Shown here: in pieces, positions 1 through 5,806 of the stretch | Numbering within the stretch: position 1 is the stretch's first letter | Layout: each line of letters starts with the position of its first letter | Source: Elusimicrobia bacterium UBA6262 | GTDB taxonomy: Bacteria; CAYTYR01; UBA6262 | Assembly (NCBI GenBank): GCA_002441095.1 | Contig: DJVG01000020.1 | Span: 63,812 to 74,689, forward strand | Length of the DNA stretch: 10,878 nt | Direction: 5' to 3' | Program-made: the position numbers and the translations under genes | The notes under the pieces: generated by a model | The model's database searches: none | Told to the model about the DNA's origin: nothing | The model's input: the letters and a program-made list of their open reading frames with translations, nothing else

Positions 1-293
1 GCTGTCCAGCGCAATGGAGGTATAAGAACCCACATCTCCGGTTGCATCAACTGTCTCGATGGACCAGGCGCTCCCATTCCACTTGGCATACTTGAGGTCA
101 CCGCTGGTACTAGTATAATATGATATATGCGGATAGCCGCTGCTGTCCAAAGCAATAGAGGTATAAAAGCCCACATTTCCGGTTGCATCAACTGTCTCGA
201 TGGACCAGGCGCTCCCATTCCACTTGGCATACTTGAGGTCATAGTTAGTAAAATCATCATAATATGATATATGCGGATAGCCGCTGCTGTCCA
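1..293 (-). repeat. In-frame tandem repeats of 141 and 144 bp inside the secreted protein gene
   Basis: On the + strand the units begin with GCTGTCC at 1, 142 and 286, giving periods of 141 and 144 bases. The 3-base difference lies in the variable loop codons, so the frame is kept. Bases 38-100 and 179-241 are identical over 63 bases, and 115-149 matches 259-293 exactly. This near-identity contrasts with the changed loop between the blocks (about 101-114 versus 242-258) and with the more diverged outermost unit beyond 293. It suggests recent unit duplication or recombination between units. Confidence 0.95.
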
Positions 294-429
294 GCGCAAT
301 CGAGGTATAAGTGCCCACAATTCCGGTTGAATCTACGGTCGAGATTGTCCAGGCATACAGGCTGCTATATCCCAGCAACATCAACACCAGTATACTGCCA
401 GCCATTATGACGCGCACAACTTTTCGCAT
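1..429 (-). CDS. Secreted tandem-repeat protein, probable beta-propeller (3' end beyond window)
   Basis: The window holds the first 143 codons, open to position 1. The start ATG (429-427) has GGGGGAG four bases upstream (434-440) and a good promoter at 470-498. Residues 1-26 look like a Sec signal peptide: MRKVVR, then a hydrophobic stretch, then likely cleavage after LYA. From Trp27 the protein is tandem repeats: unit 1 residues 27-74 (48 aa), unit 2 residues 75-121 (47 aa), unit 3 from 122 and cut by the edge. Each unit has W-[ST]-I, T-V-D-x-T-G, Y-T-S-I-A-L-D-S-S-G-Y-P-H-I-S-Y-Y, a short variable loop, then D-L-K-Y-A-K-W-N-G-S-A. The size and the 'ALDSSG..HISYY' core are like blades of sialidase/BNR-type beta-propellers seen in exported proteins of uncultured bacteria; the fold is inferred. 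An export-side or cell-surface binding role is plausible, ligand unknown. Confidence 0.82.
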   Translation of the reverse strand, partial: MRKVVRVIMAGSILVLMLLGYSSLYAWTISTVDSTGIVGTYTSIALDSSGYPHISYYDDFTNYDLKYAKWNGSAWSIETVDATGNVGFYTSIALDSSGYPHISYYTSTSGDLKYAKWNGSAWSIETVDATGDVGSYTSIALDS

Positions 430-469
430 TCTGCTCCCCCTTGTGTTTTTATATAGTATTATTTTTTTT

Positions 470-498
470 ATTTTATGTTATTTATCATTATATGTCAA
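470..498 (-). promoter_or_regulatory. Sigma70-type promoter for the repeat protein gene
   Basis: On the minus strand there is a perfect -35 box TTGACA (+ coordinates 493-498), a 17-base spacer (476-492) and a -10 box TAAAAT (470-475, five of six to consensus). Transcription would start near 463, giving a leader of roughly 35 bases with a GGGGGAG ribosome site just before the ATG at 429. The spacer between genes (430-506) is very AT-rich, which raises chance matches. The exact -35 and ideal spacing still make this a good candidate. It begins a new transcription unit just after the stop codon of the gene at 507-794. Confidence 0.7.
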
Positions 499-506
499 TT
501 TAATTA

Positions 507-794
507 TTATAATACCATTTTCCGTTTTTCGTACTCATATAGGACATTTAACAGCATAGCTAATACCAGTGAACCGTAAAATAGCTCTTCCAAGGTCGCT
601 GCCTTGGCATACAATTCAGGAGATATCGGCATTAATGATTTGGCCCGGTTAAAAAAATAAAACTTATGGCCATATTCAAATGGTGCCCCCTGGCCATAAA
701 CACGGTCAAACACAAACTGGCCGATACAGCTCAGCAGGAACACGATTAAAAATGTCCGCGCTGCTATTTTCAATATAGGCAGATATTTGTGCAT
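507..794 (-). CDS. Small two-helix membrane protein, unknown function
   Basis: I do not recognise this 95-residue protein. It has a short basic N-terminus, a hydrophobic segment at about residues 7-26, a polar aromatic-rich middle (about 27-65, with the run FEYGHKFYFF), a second hydrophobic segment at about 68-87 and a charged tail EYEKRK. This looks like an inner-membrane hairpin, with topology not determined. The ATG at 794 has AGAGG (about 801-805) some six to seven bases upstream. The ATG at 800 is followed at once by TAA and cannot be the start. The 177-base spacer from priA and the promoter just after its stop suggest it belongs to neither neighbour firmly. The reading frame and ribosome site support a real gene, but no family supports it. 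Confidence 0.6.
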   Translation of the reverse strand: MHKYLPILKIAARTFLIVFLLSCIGQFVFDRVYGQGAPFEYGHKFYFFNRAKSLMPISPELYAKAATLEELFYGSLVLAMLLNVLYEYEKRKMVL

Positions 795-830
795 TTACAT
801 CCTCTTTTCTTAATATCTTGGCATTACGGT

Positions 831-964
831 TATCAGAGTATCAGGGTATCAGGAGGTGGATATCAGAAGATCAGGACATCAGGAAGTGCTAGTATTTTTA
901 TTTCCTGATTCCCTGATAACCTGATATACTGATCCCCACAACCTGGTCTCCTGATTACCTGATC
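831..964. repeat. Octamer-phased inverted array of ATCAG / CTGAT words
   Basis: The priA-to-507-794 spacer (795-971) is filled by short words. On the + strand ATCAG starts at 832, 840, 848, 862, 870 and 878. The complementary CTGAT starts at 905, 913, 921, 929, (CTGGT at 943), 951 and 959. Within each arm the step is exactly 8 bases except one step of 14. The two arms face each other around a loop of about 16 bases and can fold into a long imperfect hairpin. The innermost stem is ATCAGGAA (878-885) with TTCCTGAT (902-909), continued by further paired words outwards. No reading frame or promoter explains it. It could stabilise or end the upstream transcript, or be a mobile or slippage-grown repeat; the sequence does not decide. 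Confidence 0.9.
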
Positions 965-971
965 TCCTTAT

Positions 972-2915
972 TTAGAGCACTTCAACCGGATCGACATCAG
1001 TGCTAATGGTAATGGCTGCGGTGCGCTTGTTTGGTTTCACTTTTTGCAATACCTTGATCAACGCGTTATGGCTGGTTGATTTCAACATAATATGCTGGCG
1101 GTATTGTCCCCGTAATTTAGCCCTGAATGACGGCGCCGGGCCATATACTTTGATCGTTGATTTCCTGAATTTCTCAGCTAATTCCAGTGCGGCTTTTTCC
1201 ACTTTTTCGTTATCAACTCCCCTAACCTCTACCTGGGCCAGGCTTCCGAACGGCGGATATTTCAGCTGTTTGCGGAATTCCAGCTCCTGCCGGTAAAAAC
1301 TGGCCCAATCCTGATTCTTTAAGGATTCCATGAGGTAATGACCTATATTCTCGGCCTGGATCATCACTGCCGTGTCTCCCTTGGCACTATCCAGCCGCTG
1401 GACCAATCCGATCAAATTCTGGAAGGTATGCTCAGCAGACCGGAAATCCGGCAGGTTTAGCAATAAATCTACGAGTAAAATCCCCAGGAATGTGGCTTTC
1501 GGGAAATAATCAAACTTATTCAAGACTTGTGTACCAACAATAATATCAACATCTTTCAGATTTTTGATCTGGTCATAGGTCTGGGCATCAGCCCGTCTTA
1601 TTATTGCCTGCGGAAAAATCTCCTGTAATACCGCAGTCACTGTATCAGCGCCAAAACCGACCGGTTCAAGATGCTGGGTATGACAGGACGGGCACTCTGT
1701 AGTGTGCTTTTGGGTATGCTGGCAATAGCGGCAATACAATTTATTCTTTTCCGCGCTTAAAGTCAAGGCTACATCACAATCAGGGCATCTTATTACAAAT
1801 TTGCACGCGCGGCAATATACATAGGTAGAATAGCCACGCATATTGACAAAAACGATCGCCCTCTCCTGTTTCTTTAACCTCATTTCAATAGCCTGGATAA
1901 AAGACTGGCTAAGATAAACCGGCGTATCTTTCTTGCTGCGTTTAGGTAATTCTTGTATCTGGATTTTTACTGCTTCCTGGTCAAAGAGATTACCGATTTT
2001 CAGAAAATTGTAATCATCGACAATAGCCTTATAATAGCTCTCCACTGAAGGTGCAGATGTCGATAAGATCAGGGGTATTTTTTCCAATTCAGCTTTTTTT
2101 TCGATAACGGTACGGGTATGATACATGGGCTTCTGGTCTGATTTGTAGGCAGTGTCCTGCTCATCTTCCATGATCATGAGCCCAAGCCTTTGAAAATTAC
2201 AAAATAACGCCATTCTGGTACCCAGGATAATGGAAGCATCTCCTGTCTTTATTTCTTCCCAAGACCGGTATTTTTCTCCGGCGGAAAGGCCACTGTGCAA
2301 AGAAACGACCCGGCCAGGATACCGCGCAGCAAAGTGATGCTGCCATAAATCCAGGCTCTCGATTTGCGGGACTATGATCAGGACCTGTTGCCGGCTTTTC
2401 AGTAAATCCTCAACCAATTCCAGGTACATCCTGATCCGTTCACTGGCCAGTCCGCCCCATAATAGGACTGGCTTACTATTCGGATCTTGCAATAAAGTTT
2501 TTAGCTGCTCGAGGATCCTGTTCTGTTCTCCGGTCAATAATCCCGGCAACTCCATTACTGTTTCTGCTGTTACTGTTTTTCGCTCTGACTTTTTAGTTTT
2601 TACTGTTTTTATTAAGCAGGCTTCAAGAGCTTCACCCCAGGAACAAAAATAGTGGTCTGCTATCCAGCGGGTAAGTCTTAACATGGGCTCATTCACTATC
2701 GGTTGGGGTGATAAAATACTGAGGATATTTTTAGCTTTGGGGATTTTGCTTTGCGGCAATAATTCTGCGACTACGACTTCGATGTCCTGGTGGCCGAAAT
2801 TAACTTTCACGAGTTGTCCGGCCTGGATGCTATCCCTTATTTCCGGCGGAACCGCATAATCAAATATCCGGTCGAGAGCAATGCCGGGAATTATGACTTT
2901 GGCAAAATTATTCAT
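972..2915 (-). CDS. priA: PriA-like primosomal protein N' with degenerate helicase motifs
   Basis: PriA recognises stalled forks and reloads the replisome, normally as a 3'-5' SF2 helicase. This 647-residue protein has the PriA layout: N-terminal DNA-binding region (about 1-100), helicase lobes (about 125-520) and C-terminal domain. All eight zinc cysteines are present (C368, C371, C377, C380, C395, C398, C408, C411). Other PriA signatures remain: LHSGLS (206-210), GTRMALF (232-238) and DFRSAE (490-495). The ATPase motifs are eroded. Walker A GxTGSGKT reads G-G-L-A-S-E-R-I (154-161); DEEH reads E-D-E-Q (250-253); the GSATPS region is STSAPS; motif V AKG is NKF; the VAGRAGR region is LVQRLDS. 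Probably no ATP-driven unwinding, comparable to actinobacterial PriA. The ATG lies three bases after the glycosylase stop, with AAAGGG upstream. Confidence 0.9.
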   Translation of the reverse strand: MNNFAKVIIPGIALDRIFDYAVPPEIRDSIQAGQLVKVNFGHQDIEVVVAELLPQSKIPKAKNILSILSPQPIVNEPMLRLTRWIADHYFCSWGEALEACLIKTVKTKKSERKTVTAETVMELPGLLTGEQNRILEQLKTLLQDPNSKPVLLWGGLASERIRMYLELVEDLLKSRQQVLIIVPQIESLDLWQHHFAARYPGRVVSLHSGLSAGEKYRSWEEIKTGDASIILGTRMALFCNFQRLGLMIMEDEQDTAYKSDQKPMYHTRTVIEKKAELEKIPLILSTSAPSVESYYKAIVDDYNFLKIGNLFDQEAVKIQIQELPKRSKKDTPVYLSQSFIQAIEMRLKKQERAIVFVNMRGYSTYVYCRACKFVIRCPDCDVALTLSAEKNKLYCRYCQHTQKHTTECPSCHTQHLEPVGFGADTVTAVLQEIFPQAIIRRADAQTYDQIKNLKDVDIIVGTQVLNKFDYFPKATFLGILLVDLLLNLPDFRSAEHTFQNLIGLVQRLDSAKGDTAVMIQAENIGHYLMESLKNQDWASFYRQELEFRKQLKYPPFGSLAQVEVRGVDNEKVEKAALELAEKFRKSTIKVYGPAPSFRAKLRGQYRQHIMLKSTSHNALIKVLQKVKPNKRTAAITISTDVDPVEVL

Positions 2916-2918
2916 GCT

Positions 2919-3656
2919 TTAGGCCCTTTTCAGAAAATCTCTTATTTTCTTGAAATCTTCCCAAACATATTTCTTATTGGCGGGATCATACAGGCAGCTG
3001 GCAGGATGGACAGTAGCTATCAACTCAATATCTTTACCGGCAAAGTTCAGGGTATGGAACTTATTGCGTAATTCATGAATACCGGCATTGGACCGGAGAA
3101 TTGCCTGGGCTGCGGTCCTGCCCAAAAGGCAGATGATATCCGGCTTAATTATCTCTATCTGCCGGGTAATGATCGGTATACAGGCCTCCATTTCCTCCGC
3201 TGTTGGCGGGCGGTCATTACTGCGCATTGTCGGCTGGTCCGGGTTTTTCATAGGGTGACATTTTACTATATTGCCGATATATACTTCTTCGCGTTTCAAG
3301 TTAATTGTTGTTTCTATGGCTTTAGTCAGGAGCTGACCAGCTTTCCCGATAAAAGGCCGGCCGGTCTGGTCTTCATCAAAGCCCGGCCCTTCGCCAATAA
3401 ACATTAACCGGGCCTGCGCCTCCCCCTCGCCGAACACAATTTTATTCCTGGTCCGTCCCAGGGGGCAATTCTGGCATTGGGAGAATTGCTGATATAATTC
3501 TTCCAAGGTCATTATTTTGGACAGGTCTATGGCGGCAGGCTTCTTGCCTTCCTTTACTGCCTTGACCAATACCGGGACCGCGGTCAATCCCTTTTTTTTC
3601 TCTTGCTGTAAATAAGCCTTAAAATCCTTAATCACCTGCTGTAATTCACTGTCCAT
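2919..3656 (-). CDS. udg: Family 4 uracil-DNA glycosylase (Fe-S)
   Basis: This enzyme removes uracil from DNA to start base excision repair. The 245-residue protein has the family 4 signature: motif A-like G-E-G-P-G-F-D-E-D (88-96) followed by TGRPFIGKAGQLL (98-110), and the second active-site motif around H217-P218-A219-S220. Four cysteines fit the 4Fe-4S ligands: C61, C64, C133 (VKCHP) and C159 (EACIP). The C133-C159 spacing of 26 is longer than the roughly 16 in the Thermus enzyme, because of an extra proline-rich loop. Residues 1-50 form a basic, helical extension common in bacterial members often named 'SPO1 DNA polymerase-related'. The ATG has AAGGTGG just upstream. Its stop is three bases before priA, so repair and restart genes are probably translated together. 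Confidence 0.93.
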   Translation of the reverse strand: MDSELQQVIKDFKAYLQQEKKKGLTAVPVLVKAVKEGKKPAAIDLSKIMTLEELYQQFSQCQNCPLGRTRNKIVFGEGEAQARLMFIGEGPGFDEDQTGRPFIGKAGQLLTKAIETTINLKREEVYIGNIVKCHPMKNPDQPTMRSNDRPPTAEEMEACIPIITRQIEIIKPDIICLLGRTAAQAILRSNAGIHELRNKFHTLNFAGKDIELIATVHPASCLYDPANKKYVWEDFKKIRDFLKRA

Positions 3657-3674
3657 ATTCCACCTTAAATAGCG

Positions 3675-3697
3675 ATCCCCCTTTTTTAAAGGGGGAT
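3675..3697. repeat. Perfect 10-bp palindromic hairpin between coaBC and udg
   Basis: ATCCCCCTTT (3675-3684), a TTT loop and AAAGGGGGAT (3688-3697) form a perfect 10-bp stem in the 57-base spacer after the coaBC stop codons. On the transcribed minus strand the hairpin is followed by CGCTATTT and then the udg ribosome site AAGGTGG. There is no downstream U run, so it is a poor intrinsic terminator. It may be a dispersed intergenic palindrome, an RNA-processing or stability element, or an attenuator of udg-priA expression. Confidence 0.75.
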
Positions 3698-3713
3698 ATT
3701 TTCCCTTTGCTTA

Positions 3714-4907
3714 TTATCTCTTTATTTCTATACGATAGGCACTTATCTTATCCAGAATTTCTTTGGCTACTTTTTCTTTTGGTAATACAGGTAAGGCTTT
3801 CCGGCCATTTTTACCCCACAGCAGTATTACTTTATTAGTATTCTTGCTGAAGCCATCTTCAATTTTATTGGCAATGATCAAATCCAGGCTCTTGGCTTTC
3901 ATTTTTTTTCTGGCATTAATCTCAAGGTTGCTGCTTTCAGCGGCAAAACCGACCAGTAATTGTTTCTTTTTCCGTTTGCCAAGCTCTTGCAGAATATCAG
4001 GATTAACGATCAAGGCGAGGTTTAGCTGGTTTTTCTTCTTTATCTTTCCCGGCACTAAATTCCGCGGCCGGAAATCTCCCACGGCGCTGGCAGCAATGAC
4101 AATGTCTGCCTCCTGGTAATGGGCTAATACCTGTTCATACATTTCCAAAGCTGTTTGGACATGAATCACCGTTGCTTCTTTGGGCGGTATCAAGGTAGTC
4201 GGGCCGGTGACCAGGATCACTTCTGCCCCGCGCAATGCCGCCTCCCTGGCCAGGGCATACCCCATTTTTCCGCTAGACCGGTTGGAAATAAAGCGGATAG
4301 CGTCCAGCGGTTCCTGCGTGGGACCGGCAGTGATCAGGATGGTTTTATCCTGGAAATCAGCGTGCGGAATGAGGATAGAGCGAATAGCGTCCAATATTTT
4401 TTCTTCACCGGCTAAACGGCCTGCGCCTTCGTCACCACAAGCCAGGCGCCCGGTTTCCGGCTCAATAATGGTCATTTTTCTCTTAGCCAGCTTCTGGATA
4501 TTTTCCTGTACCAGCTGATTCTCATACATGTTCTTGTTCATTGCCGGACAGACCAGTATGGGCGCCTTAGTCGCTAATACCAGCGTGCTCAGGAAGTCAT
4601 CGGCAATACCAGCGGCGCATTTATCAATAAAATTAGCCGTAGCCGGCGCAATGAGCACAATATCGGCTTTTTTAGCCAGGGCAATATGCTCGATCTCCCA
4701 TTGTTTTGGAGTCATGACCAGATCAGTAATGACCATGTTGGCAGTTAAAGACTGGAAAGTCAGCGGCGTGACAAACTCCTGGGCCATCCTGGTCATTACT
4801 ACAGTCACCCTGGCCTGCTCTTTTTTCAGCCGGCTGACAATATAAGCAGCCTTGTACGCGGCAATGCCGCCAGTGATCCCGACGACAATTTCCTTGCCTT
4901 TCAGCAT
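3714..4907 (-). CDS. coaBC: Bifunctional CoaBC (phosphopantothenoylcysteine synthetase/decarboxylase)
   Basis: The protein joins cysteine to 4'-phosphopantothenate (CoaB, nucleotide-dependent) and then decarboxylates the product (CoaC, FMN-dependent), giving 4'-phosphopantetheine for coenzyme A. At 397 residues it has the usual full length. The N-terminal CoaC half shows GITGGIAAYKA (10-20), catalytic H74 in EIEHI, APATAN (87-92), PAMNKNM with N124 (121-127) and the substrate-clamp C157 in LACGDEGAGR (156-165). The C-terminal CoaB half shows ITAGPTQEPLD (192-202), FISNRSSGKMG (206-216), ASAVGDFRP (273-281), the lysine region KIKKK (288-292) and VGFAAES (319-325). All expected catalytic motifs are intact. 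The ATG follows the rpoZ stop by three bases, with AAAAGGA in the end of rpoZ. It ends in tandem TAA TAA. Confidence 0.97.
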   Translation of the reverse strand: MLKGKEIVVGITGGIAAYKAAYIVSRLKKEQARVTVVMTRMAQEFVTPLTFQSLTANMVITDLVMTPKQWEIEHIALAKKADIVLIAPATANFIDKCAAGIADDFLSTLVLATKAPILVCPAMNKNMYENQLVQENIQKLAKRKMTIIEPETGRLACGDEGAGRLAGEEKILDAIRSILIPHADFQDKTILITAGPTQEPLDAIRFISNRSSGKMGYALAREAALRGAEVILVTGPTTLIPPKEATVIHVQTALEMYEQVLAHYQEADIVIAASAVGDFRPRNLVPGKIKKKNQLNLALIVNPDILQELGKRKKKQLLVGFAAESSNLEINARKKMKAKSLDLIIANKIEDGFSKNTNKVILLWGKNGRKALPVLPKEKVAKEILDKISAYRIEIKR

Positions 4908-4910
4908 TAT

Positions 4911-5147
4911 TTATTCCTTTTCTGCCGCCAATTCTTCTGCTTCTGCCTTGTCTTTTTTCTTATTGGCTTTTACGAGGACTTTATTCATCGCTTCAATGGA
5001 TATTTTGCCCAAGCTGGCGCTATTATCCTTATCTGTCAGCTTCATCTTTTTGGCTTCTTCAGAGGAAGCAAGCACTACCTTGTATTTATTTCCCACAATA
5101 TTCTGTACCGGCGTTTCTGCTATTTCGCTGTGCTTCTGCTCATTCAC
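4911..5147 (-). CDS. rpoZ: Divergent RNA polymerase omega subunit
   Basis: Omega is a small subunit that helps fold and hold beta' in RNA polymerase. This 78-residue protein is recognised from N-K-Y-K-V-V-L-A-S-S-E-E-A-K-K-M (20-35), matching the omega pattern NRFxLVLxAAxRARQ, followed by a short linker and ISIEAMNKVL (49-58) where omega has IALREI. The usual RAR arginines are replaced by acidic residues and lysine. The tail is lysine/glutamate rich. The gmk-rpoZ-coaBC order is a widely conserved bacterial neighbourhood and supports the call strongly. The start is GTG at 5147, chosen because AAGGAG lies nine bases upstream and the nearby ATG (5143) is out of frame. Sequence alone would leave some doubt. 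Confidence 0.8.
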   Translation of the reverse strand: MNEQKHSEIAETPVQNIVGNKYKVVLASSEEAKKMKLTDKDNSASLGKISIEAMNKVLVKANKKKDKAEAEELAAEKE

Positions 5148-5156
5148 GTTTGCACA

Positions 5157-5162
5157 CTCCTT
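5157..5162 (-). promoter_or_regulatory. Ribosome-binding site AAGGAG that fixes the rpoZ GTG start
   Basis: On the minus strand AAGGAG ends nine bases before the GTG at 5147. No in-frame ATG exists nearby, so this site supports the GTG start of the omega gene. It lies in the 37-base gap after gmk, next to the 9-base tandem duplications. Confidence 0.75.
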
Positions 5163-5171
5163 TTTTATTTG

Positions 5172-5207
5172 CTAATTACGCTAATTACCTCGAATTTCTC
5201 GAATTCT
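5172..5207. repeat. Two adjacent 9-bp tandem duplications at the gmk 3' end
   Basis: On the + strand CTAATTACG/CTAATTACC (5172-5189) is followed at once by TCGAATTTC/TCGAATTCT (5190-5207). These are two different 9-base words, each present twice with one or two mismatches. The second pair is coding: read on the minus strand it gives the last six gmk codons, N-S-R-N-S-R. The first pair holds the TAA stop (5185-5187) and the gap before rpoZ. The short-word style resembles the octamer array at 831-964. Confidence 0.85.
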
Positions 5208-5751
5208 TTATTATAGCTTGCAGGCTCTTGACGGTTTTGGCCAGGTCCTTATTAATGACTACCTGATCATATTGCGGTATATACTTCATCTCCTCCTCTA
5301 TTTGTTTCATCCGCCTGGCAATAGTGGCTAATGAATCTCTCTTGCGCCGGATTAAACGCTGATGTAGTTCTGCCAAACTGGGCGGCAGGATAAATATTAA
5401 AACAGCCTGGGGAAACTTATCCTTGACCTGTAAGGCTCCCTGCATATCTATATCCAGCAGGACACTCACACCTTGGGCCAGGTTATCAGTGATGGGCTTT
5501 TTAAGCGTACCATAAAATTGGTTGTATACTTTAGCCCATTCCAGGAATTCCCGGGCTTTTATTTTTCTTTTAAATTCCGCCGGTGCCAGGAAATAATAAT
5601 CATAGCCGTCTTTTTCGCCGGGCCTTTTGTCCCTGGTGGTGACGGAAATAGAAAATACCAGGCCAGGAATACGTTTTACCAATTCACGGCATAACGTTGT
5701 TTTACCGGTTCCTGACGGTCCAGATAAGACGATCAGCTTTCCTTTTTTCAT
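5185..5751 (-). CDS. gmk: Guanylate kinase
   Basis: This cytosolic enzyme phosphorylates GMP to GDP with ATP and supplies GTP and dGTP. The 188-residue length is normal. The P-loop GPSGTGKTT is at residues 10-18. The GMP-binding region follows: SVTTRDKRPGEKDGYDYYF (36-54), EFLEWAKVYNQFYGT (68-82) and the DIDMQGA segment (about 99-105). The lid has R-L-I-R-R-K-R-D-S (132-140), where many relatives have RLxxRGTD/ES, and the C-terminal part has the expected YDQVVINKDL motif. The ATG at 5751 has AGAGGA close upstream. The gene precedes rpoZ, as in many bacteria. The usual yicC and remA/DUF370 neighbours upstream are absent here and the position is taken by the UPF0280 gene. The last six residues come from a 9-base duplication. 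Confidence 0.96.
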   Translation of the reverse strand: MKKGKLIVLSGPSGTGKTTLCRELVKRIPGLVFSISVTTRDKRPGEKDGYDYYFLAPAEFKRKIKAREFLEWAKVYNQFYGTLKKPITDNLAQGVSVLLDIDMQGALQVKDKFPQAVLIFILPPSLAELHQRLIRRKRDSLATIARRMKQIEEEMKYIPQYDQVVINKDLAKTVKSLQAIIKNSRNSR

Positions 5752-5781
5752 ACTTCCTCTACTTTCTTAATCTGTGCTGCG

Positions 5782-5803
5782 CCCGCCGACGCTTTTTGGC
5801 GGG
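5782..5803. repeat. GC-rich short hairpin between the UPF0280 gene and gmk
   Basis: CCCGCC (5782-5787) and GGCGGG (5798-5803) form a 6-bp GC stem around a 10-base loop, directly after the UPF0280 stop (5807-5809) in a 55-base spacer. The GC-rich patch is flanked by AT-rich sequence. No U run follows on the minus strand, so it is not a canonical terminator. It may be a processing or stability element. Confidence 0.5.
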
Positions 5804-5806
5804 TAA

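Noticed and set aside
311..559. Plus-strand open frame of 82 codons opposite the repeat protein and its promoter
   Set aside because: It spans the antisense of a signal-peptide gene, an AT-rich promoter and another gene's 3' end. Its hydrophobic content comes from the AT-rich spacer, and it has no ribosome site or family match.
507..794. Lipoprotein signal (LLSC near residue 23) in the small membrane protein
   Set aside because: The residue two before the cysteine is Leu, which does not fit the usual lipobox, and a second membrane helix follows. Two-helix membrane protein is the simpler reading.
831..964. Possible CRISPR array
   Set aside because: The repeated words are only 5-7 bases with 8-base steps, in two opposite orientations. 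There are no 25-40-base repeats, no spacers and no cas genes.
3675..3697. Rho-independent terminator after coaBC
   Set aside because: The stem is strong but no U run follows on the transcribed strand, and udg-priA follow at once without an evident new promoter.
3763..4845. Several plus-strand open frames of about 86 to 118 codons opposite coaBC
   Set aside because: They are antisense shadows of an intact, motif-complete coaBC gene and encode compositionally odd proteins without recognisable domains.
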